The notes beneath the pieces were generated by a model. The model was not told the DNA's origin. It worked only from the letters and a program-made list of their open reading frames with translations, and made no database searches. Both the position numbers and the translations under genes were made by a program. From Listeria immobilis (lineage in GTDB: Bacteria; Bacillota; Bacilli; Lactobacillales; Listeriaceae), in NCBI RefSeq assembly GCF_014322765.1, contig NZ_JAASTZ010000006.1:1-64000 (forward strand): a stretch of DNA of 64,000 bases. Reading direction: 5' to 3'. Below, piece after piece: positions 39,364-47,484 of the stretch (its first letter is position 1; each line of letters begins with the position of its first letter).

Positions 39364-40025
39364 TGACAATAGCTTTAAAAGGAGTATTATTTGATTTAGA
39401 TGGTGTTATCACAGATACTGCACATTATCATTACCTTGCTTGGAAAAAAACAGCAGAGAGTATTGGGATTGAATTTGATGAAGCATTTAATGAGAATTTA
39501 AAGGGAGTGAGTAGAATGGATTCGCTGCTACTCATTTTAAAGAAAGATAACCGTGAAAATGACTTTACAAAAGAAGAGCTCGAAACACTTGCTGCTGATA
39601 AAAATGAATTCTATGTTAGTTTACTTCAAGAAATTTCACCTGCAGATGTGCTACCAGGGATTAAAGAGTTGATTGCAGAACTAAAAATGCAAAACTTAAA
39701 ATGTGCAATTGCTTCTGTATCTAAAAACGCACGTACAGTTTTAAGTGCATTAGGAATGGAACAAGATTTTGACTATATTGTTGATGCAGCAAAGATCACT
39801 AAATCAAAACCAAATCCTGAAATCTTTATTGAAGCAACTCGTGGGTTAGGACTTACTCCATCAGAAGTTGTTGGGATTGAAGATGCTCAAGCAGGCATTG
39901 AAGCAATAAATGCAGCAAATATTGTTAGTGTAGGTGTTGGTTCAGGTCTTCGTAATGCAGATATGACTGTAAAACACACTGGTTTGCTTGATTTACGTAT
40001 TTTAGAAATATTACATAGTAAATAA
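39363..40025 (+). CDS. pgmB: Beta-phosphoglucomutase (YcjU-like)
   Basis: 220-aa HAD-family mutase converting beta-glucose 1-phosphate to glucose 6-phosphate. Motif I FDLDGVITDTAHYHYLAWK with the Asp nucleophile and acid/base Asp, a helical cap, the Lys-containing KSKPNPEIF and Asp-rich GIEDAQAGIEA. I start at 39363 (TAATG overlap with glxK, AAAGGAAGAG upstream) rather than six codons earlier. Last gene of the operon; a parS site follows 2 nt after its stop. Confidence 0.94.
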   Translation: MTIALKGVLFDLDGVITDTAHYHYLAWKKTAESIGIEFDEAFNENLKGVSRMDSLLLILKKDNRENDFTKEELETLAADKNEFYVSLLQEISPADVLPGIKELIAELKMQNLKCAIASVSKNARTVLSALGMEQDFDYIVDAAKITKSKPNPEIFIEATRGLGLTPSEVVGIEDAQAGIEAINAANIVSVGVGSGLRNADMTVKHTGLLDLRILEILHSK

Positions 40026-40027
40026 AA

Positions 40028-40043
40028 TGTTTCACGTGAAACA
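40028..40043. promoter_or_regulatory. parS site 3
   Basis: TGTTTCACGTGAAACA between pgmB and the thioredoxin-like gene. Confidence 0.92.
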
Positions 40044-40152
40044 TTTTAAATATGTCAAAAAATGAACAAAAAGCAAGATATATAGTTATTCTAGAACCCT
40101 TTACTTGACCACAATACAACTTTGGAATATTCTGAATGTGAGGTGGATATGA

Positions 40153-40473
40153 ATGGCGATTATTTTTGCAAAAGAAGAGAATTTGGAAGAGATTGTTAGT
40201 AGCCATCCTAAAATATTGCTTAATTTTTGGGCAGAATGGTGTGCTCCTTGCCGTTGTTTTTGGCCTACACTTGAGCAGTTTTCTGAGGTGGAAGAAGGTA
40301 ACATTCAAGTTGTAAAGATTAATGTAGATAGAGAACGAGCGTTAGCACAACAATTTGATGTAAAAGGAATACCTAATTCACTCGTTCTAGTGGATGGAGA
40401 AATCAAAGGTGCTATTGCTGGCATTGTTAGCTGTGAAGAGCTAAGAAGTAGATTTCGAAGTCTAGCAAAATAA
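40153..40473 (+). CDS. Thioredoxin-like protein
   Basis: 106-aa single-domain thioredoxin fold: ILLNFWAEWCAPCRCFWPTLEQF holds the CxxC redox pair in a WCAPC context, and the cis-proline is in KGIPNSLVLVDG. It differs from ordinary thioredoxin by Ala in place of the usual Gly and by a third Cys two residues after the pair; the typical Lys after CxxC is Arg. Probably a disulfide reductase with an unknown partner. Monocistronic, behind GAGGTGG. Confidence 0.88.
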   Translation: MAIIFAKEENLEEIVSSHPKILLNFWAEWCAPCRCFWPTLEQFSEVEEGNIQVVKINVDRERALAQQFDVKGIPNSLVLVDGEIKGAIAGIVSCEELRSRFRSLAK

Positions 40474-40511
40474 AAATTCCGCGATACCAGTTAATGGTCG
40501 CGGAATTTTTT
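40473..40511. terminator. Bidirectional terminator, thioredoxin-like / nitroreductase
   Basis: AAATTCCGCGA / TCGCGGAATTT stem (11 bp) with A and T runs on both sides, placed between two converging genes. Confidence 0.88.
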
Positions 40512-40527
40512 TGTTTCACGTGAAACA
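40512..40527. promoter_or_regulatory. parS site 4
   Basis: TGTTTCACGTGAAACA directly between the terminator and the nitroreductase stop codon, only 484 bp from site 3. Confidence 0.92.
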
Positions 40528-40531
40528 TTTA

Positions 40532-41131
40532 TTATTTGAAAACGCGGAAACGTTCTGCATCATCAATAAATTCTTTTTCCCCAGCTTCTTGAACGATATT
40601 ACCAAACGGCATTTGAGCGCGTAAGTTCCAGCTTGCAGGAATATCCCATTCAGCTTTAACAGCATCGTCAATTAGAGGGTTATAATGTTGAAGAGAAGCA
40701 CCAATACCAGCATTTGCAAGAGCAACCCATACAGAGTGTTGTGCAATACCTGTAGATTGTTCAGCCCAAACTGGGAAGTTATCTGCATATAAAGCAAAGT
40801 TTTCTTGTAAACCTTCAATAACAGCATTATCTTCAAAGAAAAGAACTGTTCCATATCCAGCGCGGAAAGAACCAACTTTTTCAGCAGTTGATGCAAAGTT
40901 TTCGGCAGGAACGATAGCGCGCAAAGTATCTTCTACAATGTTCCAAAGTTTATTGTGGTTTTCTCCTAAAAGAATAACCGCACGTGAACTTTGAGAATTG
41001 AAAGAAGAAGGGCTATATTTTACAGCATCTTTAACGATTTCTTCAATTTTGGAATCTTCTAATGAAACGTTTTTGTCTAGTGCATAAATGGAACGACGAA
41101 CTTTAATGGAATCTAAAAATGTATTAGTCAT
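40532..41131 (-). CDS. Nitroreductase family protein (Frm2/Hbn1-like)
   Basis: 199-aa FMN-dependent nitroreductase-fold enzyme: SIKVRRSIYALDK (FMN phosphate contact), YSPSSFNSQSSRAVILLGENH, and QHSVWVALANAGIGASLQHYNPLI. The sequence resembles the fungal Frm2/Hbn1 group more than NfsA/NfsB. Such proteins reduce quinones or nitro compounds with NAD(P)H; physiological role unknown. Promoter TTGCAA-16-TATACT lies upstream at 41171-41198. Confidence 0.88.
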   Translation of the reverse strand: MTNTFLDSIKVRRSIYALDKNVSLEDSKIEEIVKDAVKYSPSSFNSQSSRAVILLGENHNKLWNIVEDTLRAIVPAENFASTAEKVGSFRAGYGTVLFFEDNAVIEGLQENFALYADNFPVWAEQSTGIAQHSVWVALANAGIGASLQHYNPLIDDAVKAEWDIPASWNLRAQMPFGNIVQEAGEKEFIDDAERFRVFK

Positions 41132-41170
41132 AAAAATAAAACTCCTTTGTTAATGTTATTTACTTACATA

Positions 41171-41198
41171 AGTATAGCAACTATTTATTAATTTGCAA
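41171..41198 (-). promoter_or_regulatory. Nitroreductase promoter
   Basis: Minus-strand TTGCAA (41193-41198), 16-nt spacer, TATACT (41171-41176). A cre-like sequence (TGTAAGCGCTAAAC, two mismatches at one end) lies just upstream at about 41221-41234. Confidence 0.6.
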
Positions 41199-41274
41199 GT
41201 GTTTTTGTCGGAAATATTTTATGTAAGCGCTAAACCAGTTGCGACGCTTATTAAAAAACTTTTGAGTAAAATAA

Positions 41275-41303
41275 TTGCTTTTTAGAACGTTTGTTCGTAT
41301 AAT
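41275..41303 (+). promoter_or_regulatory. Promoter with LexA box for the YolD-like gene
   Basis: TTGCTT (41275-41280), 17-nt spacer, TATAAT (41298-41303). The spacer contains AGAACGTTTGTTCG (41284-41297), which fits the firmicute SOS box CGAACNNNNGTTCG with one mismatch. LexA bound here would block RNA polymerase directly. Confidence 0.82.
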
Positions 41304-41323
41304 AAATGTAAGAGGTGATTATT

Positions 41324-41677
41324 ATGGTTACAGCCATTCGTAAAGAACAATTACCAATACAAAAGAATGCCGCATTTTTAACAAGTCGGCCAGAAGTAGA
41401 TTATTTAGAACGAGAAAGTTTCTTTATCACATTAAATGATGCGAAAAAAAGAGCATGGCTTGTCCGACTAACCTATTTTCATGAAGCAGATGTTTCTTCT
41501 TTAAAGCTTGCATCTTTTGAATATCCTGCTGCATTTTTAGGTTTAGGAGAAATAGAAAAACTCGATTTGGTGCCAATAGAAATAGATATGTTAACAGAAG
41601 AAGTTATTTTAGAGGATGTAGTTGGGCGAGAGCATATTATTGAGTTTAGAGACATTCTTGCTGTGGAGCTATTATAG
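41324..41677 (+). CDS. YolD-like protein, SOS-regulated
   Basis: 117-aa soluble protein of the YolD type, small proteins often found beside Y-family DNA polymerases in firmicutes. No catalytic motif is seen; the FFITLNDAKKRAWLVRLTYFHEADVS and EEVILEDVVGREHIIEFRDILAVELL parts form the domain core. There is no polymerase gene next to it, but its promoter carries a LexA box. Start at 41324 behind GAGGTGAT. Confidence 0.7.
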   Translation: MVTAIRKEQLPIQKNAAFLTSRPEVDYLERESFFITLNDAKKRAWLVRLTYFHEADVSSLKLASFEYPAAFLGLGEIEKLDLVPIEIDMLTEEVILEDVVGREHIIEFRDILAVELL

Positions 41678-41708
41678 AAGGACAGTCATAAAAAAATGGT
41701 TGTTCTTC

Positions 41709-41767
41709 TTGCAATGTTGTAGATAATTATGTATAATAGTTGTTATGACAATTATTGTTATGACAAT
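41709..41767 (+). promoter_or_regulatory. marR promoter and tandem operator
   Basis: TTGCAA (41709-41714), 17-nt spacer, TATAAT (41732-41737). Right after the -10, TTGTTATGACAAT occurs twice (41740-41752 and 41755-41767, period 15), each with TTGT...ACAA arms. The position over the transcript start suggests autorepression by the MarR protein. Confidence 0.75.
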
Positions 41768-41783
41768 AGAAAAGAGGATAGAG

Positions 41784-42206
41784 ATGCGCGGATACTATGA
41801 CGAGGTTTCTTTTAGTGTAAATACTACGGCAAAGAAAATGCATTTATTTTTGATGAGAGCAATTGCAAGCTATGATGTAACACCAGAACAATGGTCTGTT
41901 TTGGAAGGAATTGAAGCTAATGAGCCAATTTCGCAAAAAGAGATAGCACTTTGGACGAAGAAAGATACACCAACCGTGAATCGGATTGTAGATGTACTCC
42001 TTAGGAAGGAACTTATTGTCCGAGAGGTAAGTACAGAAGACAGACGAATCTCGCTTTTGTCATTAACAGAAAAAGGGCGAATAGAAACGAATGAGCTGCG
42101 AGACATTGTGGAAGCTAGTTGTGAAAAAATATTTGCAGGCATTCCACAGAAAGATGTGGAGCAACTAACAGCTATTTTGAAAAGCGTTTCTGCTAATTTA
42201 GAGTAA
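41784..42206 (+). CDS. MarR-family transcriptional regulator
   Basis: 140-aa winged-helix regulator: VTPEQWSVLEGIEANEPISQKEIALWTKKDTPTVNRIVDVLLRKELIVREVSTEDRR gives the recognition helix and wing, with the family's DRR signature. It probably senses a small molecule and represses itself and the MFS gene 14 nt downstream. Start at 41784 behind AGAGGA; the frame extends upstream through the operator, which argues against the longer form. Confidence 0.9.
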   Translation: MRGYYDEVSFSVNTTAKKMHLFLMRAIASYDVTPEQWSVLEGIEANEPISQKEIALWTKKDTPTVNRIVDVLLRKELIVREVSTEDRRISLLSLTEKGRIETNELRDIVEASCEKIFAGIPQKDVEQLTAILKSVSANLE

Positions 42207-42220
42207 AGAAGGAATATAAT

Positions 42221-43369
42221 TTGGAAAACAAGACAAAACTTTGGACGAAGGACTATATATTTTTATTAATTGGAAGTGTAATGCTTTATATTGGGTTTAT
42301 GGTTTTTATGCCCACATTACCTGCACGAATAATTGAACTTGGTGGAACTCAAATGGAAGCAAGCCTTGCAGTAGGGCTTTTTTCAGTTGTTGCATTGTTT
42401 ATGCGTGCGATTGCAGGAAGTTGGAACGATAAATTTGGACCGAAAAAATTAATTATTATCGGATTTTTGATATTAATACTAACTACAGTGAATTTTTACT
42501 GGTCGACAGCGGTTGCCGCATTGCTAATATTGCGACTTTTCCATGGGGCTGGTTGGGGGATTGGAACAACGTCGATTGCGACTGGTGTTTCAAAGTTAGT
42601 ACCACCTAGCAGAACAGGGGAAGGTATTGGTTTTTATGGGCTTACGACGGCACTTGGTATGTCGCTCGCACCGATTATTGCTATTTTAATTATGAATTAC
42701 TTTTCTTTTAATGTACTTGTGACTTTTTCGCTTGTGTTGATGGTAATTATTTTGTTATTAATGATGCAATTAAAACTTCCAAAATCCGAAAATGTGGTTC
42801 ATCAAAAAATGAAACTATTTGAAAAAACGGCTTTGCTACCTGCTGGACTTTGTTTACTTATGGCGATTCCGCTTGGTGGTATTCAAACATTTATGATGGT
42901 TTATGGTACAGAAATTGGTATTACTACAACTTGGGTTTATTTTATTGGACAAGCAATTATGGTACTTGTCAGCCGTATGTTTGCAGGAAGTCTATATGAT
43001 ACAAAGGGACACCGTTTTGTTATTATTCCGGGAGCGATTTCAATGATTGTGGGGATCTTAGTTCTTTCCTTTGCAACCGGAGCAATTAGTTTATTTATTG
43101 CTTCACTATTTTTTGGTTTAGGGTATGGGATGGCGCAACCGGCACTTCAAGCACTTGCTGTTGACCGAGCTGCACCACATAACAAAGGAACGGCAAATGG
43201 AACTTTTCTTTCAGGTATGGATATTGGCATGGCTGTCGGGAGTTTTGGTCTTAGTATTGTAGCTACTTATTATACCTATGCGATTATGTATCGAACTGCA
43301 ATTATTGCGCTAGTAGTATTTTTTATAGTGTATTGGTTTACTTTAGGGAAAAAAGCACATAATAGCTAA
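42221..43369 (+). CDS. MFS efflux transporter
   Basis: 382-aa membrane protein with 12 predicted helices. The loop-2 motif GSWNDKFGPKKLIIIG and IGFYGLTTALGMSLAP are typical of drug:proton antiporters of the major facilitator superfamily. TTG start behind AAGGAA. Co-transcribed with marR, so its export substrate is probably the regulator's inducer (inference). Confidence 0.88.
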   Translation: MENKTKLWTKDYIFLLIGSVMLYIGFMVFMPTLPARIIELGGTQMEASLAVGLFSVVALFMRAIAGSWNDKFGPKKLIIIGFLILILTTVNFYWSTAVAALLILRLFHGAGWGIGTTSIATGVSKLVPPSRTGEGIGFYGLTTALGMSLAPIIAILIMNYFSFNVLVTFSLVLMVIILLLMMQLKLPKSENVVHQKMKLFEKTALLPAGLCLLMAIPLGGIQTFMMVYGTEIGITTTWVYFIGQAIMVLVSRMFAGSLYDTKGHRFVIIPGAISMIVGILVLSFATGAISLFIASLFFGLGYGMAQPALQALAVDRAAPHNKGTANGTFLSGMDIGMAVGSFGLSIVATYYTYAIMYRTAIIALVVFFIVYWFTLGKKAHNS

Positions 43370-43400
43370 CATCTTTTGTGAACTGTTTTTCAAAAAAAGA

Positions 43401-43446
43401 AAGAGTGAGAATGGCTTTAAACAGCTGTTACTCACTCTTTTTTTAT
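43401..43446 (+). terminator. MFS gene terminator
   Basis: AAGAGTGAG...CTCACTCTT stem around a 21-nt loop, then a T-rich tract. Confidence 0.8.
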
Positions 43447-43571
43447 GTCAGAATCTTTAAACATCACATTTATTTAGAGTTTTAGTATAAATTTTCTGAA
43501 AAACAGTACTATTTCTGCTATAATATACAAAAGTACAAAAGGCAGTGTTTTCTTTTAAGTGCTGAAAAATC

Positions 43572-43607
43572 CGAATATTGTGTGGAATATCACAGATTCG
43601 CTTTTTT
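43572..43607 (+). terminator. Terminator-like hairpin in the serC leader
   Basis: CGAAT..TGTG pairs with CACA.ATTCG (one internal bulge), followed by CTTTTTT. It lies about 40 nt after the predicted transcript start and 145 nt before serC, so it would end a short RNA or act as an attenuator for serC-serA. Confidence 0.6.
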
Positions 43608-43750
43608 ATTTCTTAAGAATAGAACTTCGAAAAAGCAACAAGTTTAACGAGGAAGGCTCATATCTGACTGGTAAAAATAGAATAATATCTATTGCTGGTG
43701 AAAATTTTTTGTAAGTATTGGGGAAATTTGATGGACAGGAGAGATGTTGA

Positions 43751-44842
43751 GTGGAACGTGTTTATAATTTTTCGGCAGGACCGGCTGTATTACCAGTATC
43801 GGTACTTGAAAAGGTTCAAAGAGAATTGCTCTCTTATAATGGGTCAGGAATGTCCGTTATGGAGCTGAGTCACAGATCAGAATTGTTTCAAAACATCATG
43901 GACGATGCGGAGCGCTTGATTCGAGAATTGATGGAGATTCCCGAGAATTACAAAGTGCTATTTTTGCAAGGTGGTGCAAGTTTACAATTTAATATGGTAC
44001 CAATGAATCTAGCAAATGGGAAAAAAGCAGCTTATGTAAACTCTGGATCTTGGGCAAAAAAGGCCATTTCAGAAGCTAAAAAAATTCAAGGTGTTGAGGT
44101 GGAGGTGATTGCCTCTTCAGAAGATCGTAATTTTAGCTATATTCCTGAAATACCTGCTGTTTCTAGTGATGCAGCCTACTTACATGTAACTACAAACAAC
44201 ACCATTGAAGGAACAGCGATGTTTGATGTACCAGAATCAGCTGTACCAATTGTTGCCGACATGTCTTCAAACATTTTATCAAGTGTATATGATGTGAAAA
44301 AATTCGGTCTTATTTATGCAGGCGCTCAAAAAAATATTGGACCTGCTGGACTGACGCTAGTTATTGTTCGTGAAGATTTAATTGGACAAGTGGAAGGACT
44401 ACCTTCAATGCTTGATTTAAAAGTGCAAGCGGACAATGAATCGATGTATAACACACCACCAACATTTGCTATATATGTGGCAAAACTTGTATTTGAATGG
44501 ATAAAAGAGCAGGGTGGAGTTGCTGGAATAGAAGCATTGAATCGTAAAAAAGCAGCTTTATTATATGATTATATTGATGGATCAGATTTCTTTTCTTCAC
44601 CAGTTGACCCTGTTGCTAGATCGCTTACGAATATTCCGTTTGTAACAGGCTCGGTAGATTTTGATAAAGCCTTTGTTAAAGAAGCAGAAGCAAATGGTTT
44701 TGTTAATTTAAAAGGTCATCGCTCAGTTGGCGGAATGCGTGCTAGCCTTTATAACGCATTTCCAATTGAAGGAGTTGAAGCACTAATTACCTTTATGGAA
44801 AAATTTGCGAATGCGCGAAAAGGGGGAGAAGTACGTGTTTAA
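43751..44842 (+). CDS. serC: Phosphoserine aminotransferase
   Basis: 363-aa PLP enzyme converting 3-phosphohydroxypyruvate and glutamate to phosphoserine. Start [20 protein letters not shown] is the family signature; the PLP lysine is in [22 protein letters not shown]-terminal [21 protein letters not shown] is conserved. GTG start behind CAGGAGAG. It overlaps serA by 8 nt. Confidence 0.96.
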   Translation: MERVYNFSAGPAVLPVSVLEKVQRELLSYNGSGMSVMELSHRSELFQNIMDDAERLIRELMEIPENYKVLFLQGGASLQFNMVPMNLANGKKAAYVNSGSWAKKAISEAKKIQGVEVEVIASSEDRNFSYIPEIPAVSSDAAYLHVTTNNTIEGTAMFDVPESAVPIVADMSSNILSSVYDVKKFGLIYAGAQKNIGPAGLTLVIVREDLIGQVEGLPSMLDLKVQADNESMYNTPPTFAIYVAKLVFEWIKEQGGVAGIEALNRKKAALLYDYIDGSDFFSSPVDPVARSLTNIPFVTGSVDFDKAFVKEAEANGFVNLKGHRSVGGMRASLYNAFPIEGVEALITFMEKFANARKGGEVRV

Positions 44843-46022
44843 TATCCAAACGTTTAATGCGATTGCTAAAGAAGGATTAAAAACTTTCGATCTTGAAAAG
44901 TATGTGATTGATGCGAATCAAGCGGCAGACGGGATTTTACTACGTAGTTATAACCTACACGATTTTGACTTTCCAGATTCAGTGAAAGCAGTAGCAAGAG
45001 CGGGGGCTGGAGTAAATAACATTCCAGTAGAAAGTTGTTCGGAAAGAGGAGTTGTGGTATTTAATACACCTGGTGCAAATGCGAATGCAGTAAAAGAATT
45101 AGTGCTCGCTAGCTTGTTTGTTTCTGCAAGACCGATTTTGGAAGGTACTGAGTGGGTGAAAGAATTGCCTGCTGCAGACGATGTGGAGCAAAAAGTAGAA
45201 GCTGGCAAAAAAGCTTTTGCAGGAACAGAACTTGCGGGAAAAAAACTTGGAATTATCGGGTTAGGAGCAATTGGCGCATTGGTTGCGAATGACGCTTTAG
45301 CACTAGGAATGGATGTTGTAGGTTATGATCCTTTCGTTTCGGTGGATACAGCATGGAGAATATCTAAGGAAGTAGAACGAGCGATGACGATAGAAGAAGT
45401 ACTTGCGACGTGTGATTATTTAACTGTTCATGTACCTTTAACTGATAAAACTCGTGGCATGTTTAATGCAGACACATTACAACTAGTGAAAGATAATGCA
45501 GTTTTATTAAATTTTTCTCGTGGTGAGTTAGTTGATACAACAGCAATCAAAGACGCTTTGAATATTGGACTTTTACGTTTATATATTACTGATTTTGCAA
45601 CAAAAGAGCTGTTAGGGCATAAGAAAGTGCATGTTTTTCCTCACTTAGGCGCATCTACAGAAGAAGCAGAAACAAACTGTGCTAAAATGGCTGCGAAAGA
45701 GTTGCAAGCTTATCTAGAGACGGGAAGTATCAAGAACTCTGTCAATTATCCTAATGTGGAGATGCCATATAACGGGCATCCTCGAATTGGTATTTGTCAC
45801 CAAAATATTCCTAATATGGTTGGGCAAATTACAACCGAATTAGGGAAATACTCCTTAAATATTTTGGATATGACTAATCGCAGCAAAAATGAATATGCTT
45901 ATACATTAATTGATATTGATAAAGAAACACCAGCTAATTTAGAACAATTAAAAAACGATTTATTAGCAGTTCAAGGTGTTTTGCGTGTTCGTGTAATCGA
46001 ACCTCTAGGCGTGACAGTCTAA
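44835..46022 (+). CDS. serA: D-3-phosphoglycerate dehydrogenase
   Basis: 395-aa first enzyme of serine synthesis. NAD loop [20 protein letters not shown], substrate Arg and [11 protein letters not shown], catalytic His in [13 protein letters not shown], and a C-terminal ACT-type domain ([29 protein letters not shown] ...) that may bind serine. The active-site segment [11 protein letters not shown] is intact. GTG at 44835 behind GGGGGAG chosen over the upstream ATG inside serC. Confidence 0.95.
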   Translation: MFNIQTFNAIAKEGLKTFDLEKYVIDANQAADGILLRSYNLHDFDFPDSVKAVARAGAGVNNIPVESCSERGVVVFNTPGANANAVKELVLASLFVSARPILEGTEWVKELPAADDVEQKVEAGKKAFAGTELAGKKLGIIGLGAIGALVANDALALGMDVVGYDPFVSVDTAWRISKEVERAMTIEEVLATCDYLTVHVPLTDKTRGMFNADTLQLVKDNAVLLNFSRGELVDTTAIKDALNIGLLRLYITDFATKELLGHKKVHVFPHLGASTEEAETNCAKMAAKELQAYLETGSIKNSVNYPNVEMPYNGHPRIGICHQNIPNMVGQITTELGKYSLNILDMTNRSKNEYAYTLIDIDKETPANLEQLKNDLLAVQGVLRVRVIEPLGVTV

Positions 46023-46026
46023 AATT

Positions 46027-46040
46027 ATTACCCGGGAAAT
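46027..46040. promoter_or_regulatory. Noc-binding-type site (one mismatch)
   Basis: ATTACCCGGGAAAT, the same 14-mer as between gyrB and gyrA, located 5 nt after the serA stop. Confidence 0.5.
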
Positions 46041-46043
46041 AAT

Positions 46044-46090
46044 AAGAGTATGAAACTTCATGGTGACGACCAGATGATTCATACTCTTTT
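46044..46090 (+). terminator. Hairpin between serA and the DUF1015 gene
   Basis: AAGAGTATGAA pairs with TTCATACTCTT over a 23-nt loop, followed by a short T-run. Termination here is probably incomplete, since the next gene starts 20 nt further on with no obvious promoter. Confidence 0.6.
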
Positions 46091-46109
46091 ACTAAAAAGG
46101 AGGATAATT

Positions 46110-47351
46110 ATGGTAAAGATAAGACCATTTAAAGCAATTCGTCCGATTAAAAATTTGGCAGAAAAAGTGGCTTCACTACCTTATGATGTGCTAAATTCAG
46201 ACGAAGCGCGTGAACTGGGAAATAACAACCAATATTCATTTTTACATATTGATAAGGCGGAAATTGATTTAAGTAAGGATATTTCCCCTTATGATCCAGC
46301 TGTTTATCAAAAAGCAGCTGATAATCTGGAACAATTTGAGCTGGACGGCTGGCTTGGAAGAGAAGCAAATCCAGCATTTTATATTTATCAATTAACAATG
46401 AACGGGCGACCGCAAACGGGACTTGTTGTTTGTACTTCGATTGATGATTATACAGAAGGAAAAATTAAAAAACATGAATTAACCCGTGAAGAAAAGGAGC
46501 TGGATCGAATTCGTCATGTTGATACATGTGATGCGAATACAAGTCCAATTTTCTTAACCTATCGTGGAAAAGAAGCGATTAATACGCTCATTAACTCTTG
46601 GGTGAAAGAAAATGAGCCTGAATACGATTTTAAGAGTTTTCATGGCGTGGAACATAAAGTTTGGGCTATTACAGATGCCTACATTCTAGAAGACCTATCA
46701 GCGGCGTTTTCAGAAGTACCAGCATTTTATATTGCTGATGGACATCACCGGACAGAATCAGCCGTAAAAGTCGGTTTAAAGCGCCGTGCGGAGTTTCCTG
46801 ATGCTGGCCCGGAAGCAGAATTTAATTTCTTCTTATCTGTTGTTTTTCCAGAAGAGCAGTTGGAAATTTTAGATTATAATCGGGTTGTAAATGTGCCAGT
46901 AGAAGCAGATTTTCTAGATAAAGTGAAAGCGAGTTTTAATGTAGAAGAAATGGGCAAAGCGACTTTTAAACCAGAGAGTCCAAAACAAATTGGTATGTAT
47001 CTAGATGGGGATTGGTATAAATTAGTTGCCAAAAGCGATGTGATTCCAAGCGATGTGATTGGAAAACTAGATGTTTCTATCTTGCAGGAACAAATTTTAA
47101 CACCTATTTTTGGAATTGAAGATATTCGCCGTGATAATCGAATTGATTTTGTTGGTGGAATTCGTGGGCTTGGTGAACTAGAACGTCTAGTGAATAAGGG
47201 AAGCCATTCTGTTGCGTTTGCGATGTACCCGCCGACAATGGATGATTTACTTAGTGTCGCTGATGCATCAGAAATTATGCCTCCAAAATCAACCTGGTTT
47301 GAGCCGAAATTACTAAGTGGATTGTTTGTGCATGACCTAGAAAGTAAATAA
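46110..47351 (+). CDS. DUF1015-family protein, third gene of the serC-serA group
   Basis: 413-aa soluble protein of the DUF1015 family: MVKIRPFKAIRPIKNLAEKVASLPYDVLN start, HELTREEKELDRIRH, and the conserved FYIADGHHRTESAVKVG. The DGHHR motif recalls the nucleotide/substrate motif of ParB/SerK-fold proteins, some of which are free-serine kinases (known for archaeal SerK and staphylococcal SbnI), so a role with phosphoserine is conceivable (inference). The operon lacks a phosphoserine phosphatase gene. Start at 46110 behind AAAGGAGG. Confidence 0.8.
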   Translation: MVKIRPFKAIRPIKNLAEKVASLPYDVLNSDEARELGNNNQYSFLHIDKAEIDLSKDISPYDPAVYQKAADNLEQFELDGWLGREANPAFYIYQLTMNGRPQTGLVVCTSIDDYTEGKIKKHELTREEKELDRIRHVDTCDANTSPIFLTYRGKEAINTLINSWVKENEPEYDFKSFHGVEHKVWAITDAYILEDLSAAFSEVPAFYIADGHHRTESAVKVGLKRRAEFPDAGPEAEFNFFLSVVFPEEQLEILDYNRVVNVPVEADFLDKVKASFNVEEMGKATFKPESPKQIGMYLDGDWYKLVAKSDVIPSDVIGKLDVSILQEQILTPIFGIEDIRRDNRIDFVGGIRGLGELERLVNKGSHSVAFAMYPPTMDDLLSVADASEIMPPKSTWFEPKLLSGLFVHDLESK

Positions 47352-47357
47352 GAATTA

Positions 47358-47392
47358 GGAACTTCTCTAAATAAACAGGGAAGTTCCTTTTT
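47358..47392 (+). terminator. DUF1015 gene terminator
   Basis: GGAACTTC...GAAGTTCC stem followed by TTTTT. Confidence 0.82.
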
Positions 47393-47484
47393 ATATAGAA
47401 AATAGTGTTTGGTTATAGTGCAAAAGGGAAAAAGTAACTACTGACAATTGTAACAAATGCAAATGTTAATTTGGGGGGATTAAT

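Larger units (their letters stand above)
43370..43750 (+). other. Intergenic region before serC: terminator, promoter and leader hairpin
   Basis: The gap holds the MFS terminator (43401-43440), a TATAAT (43519-43524) with only a poor -35 (CTGAAA, 43496-43501), and a terminator-like hairpin inside the leader (43572-43607), followed by about 145 nt without a recognised motif. No T-box signature was found. No open frame is called. Confidence 0.6.

Noticed and set aside
43445-43750. T-box riboswitch upstream of serC
   Set aside because: No GGTGG-type T-box sequence or specifier-loop architecture could be found, only a plain hairpin with a T-run.
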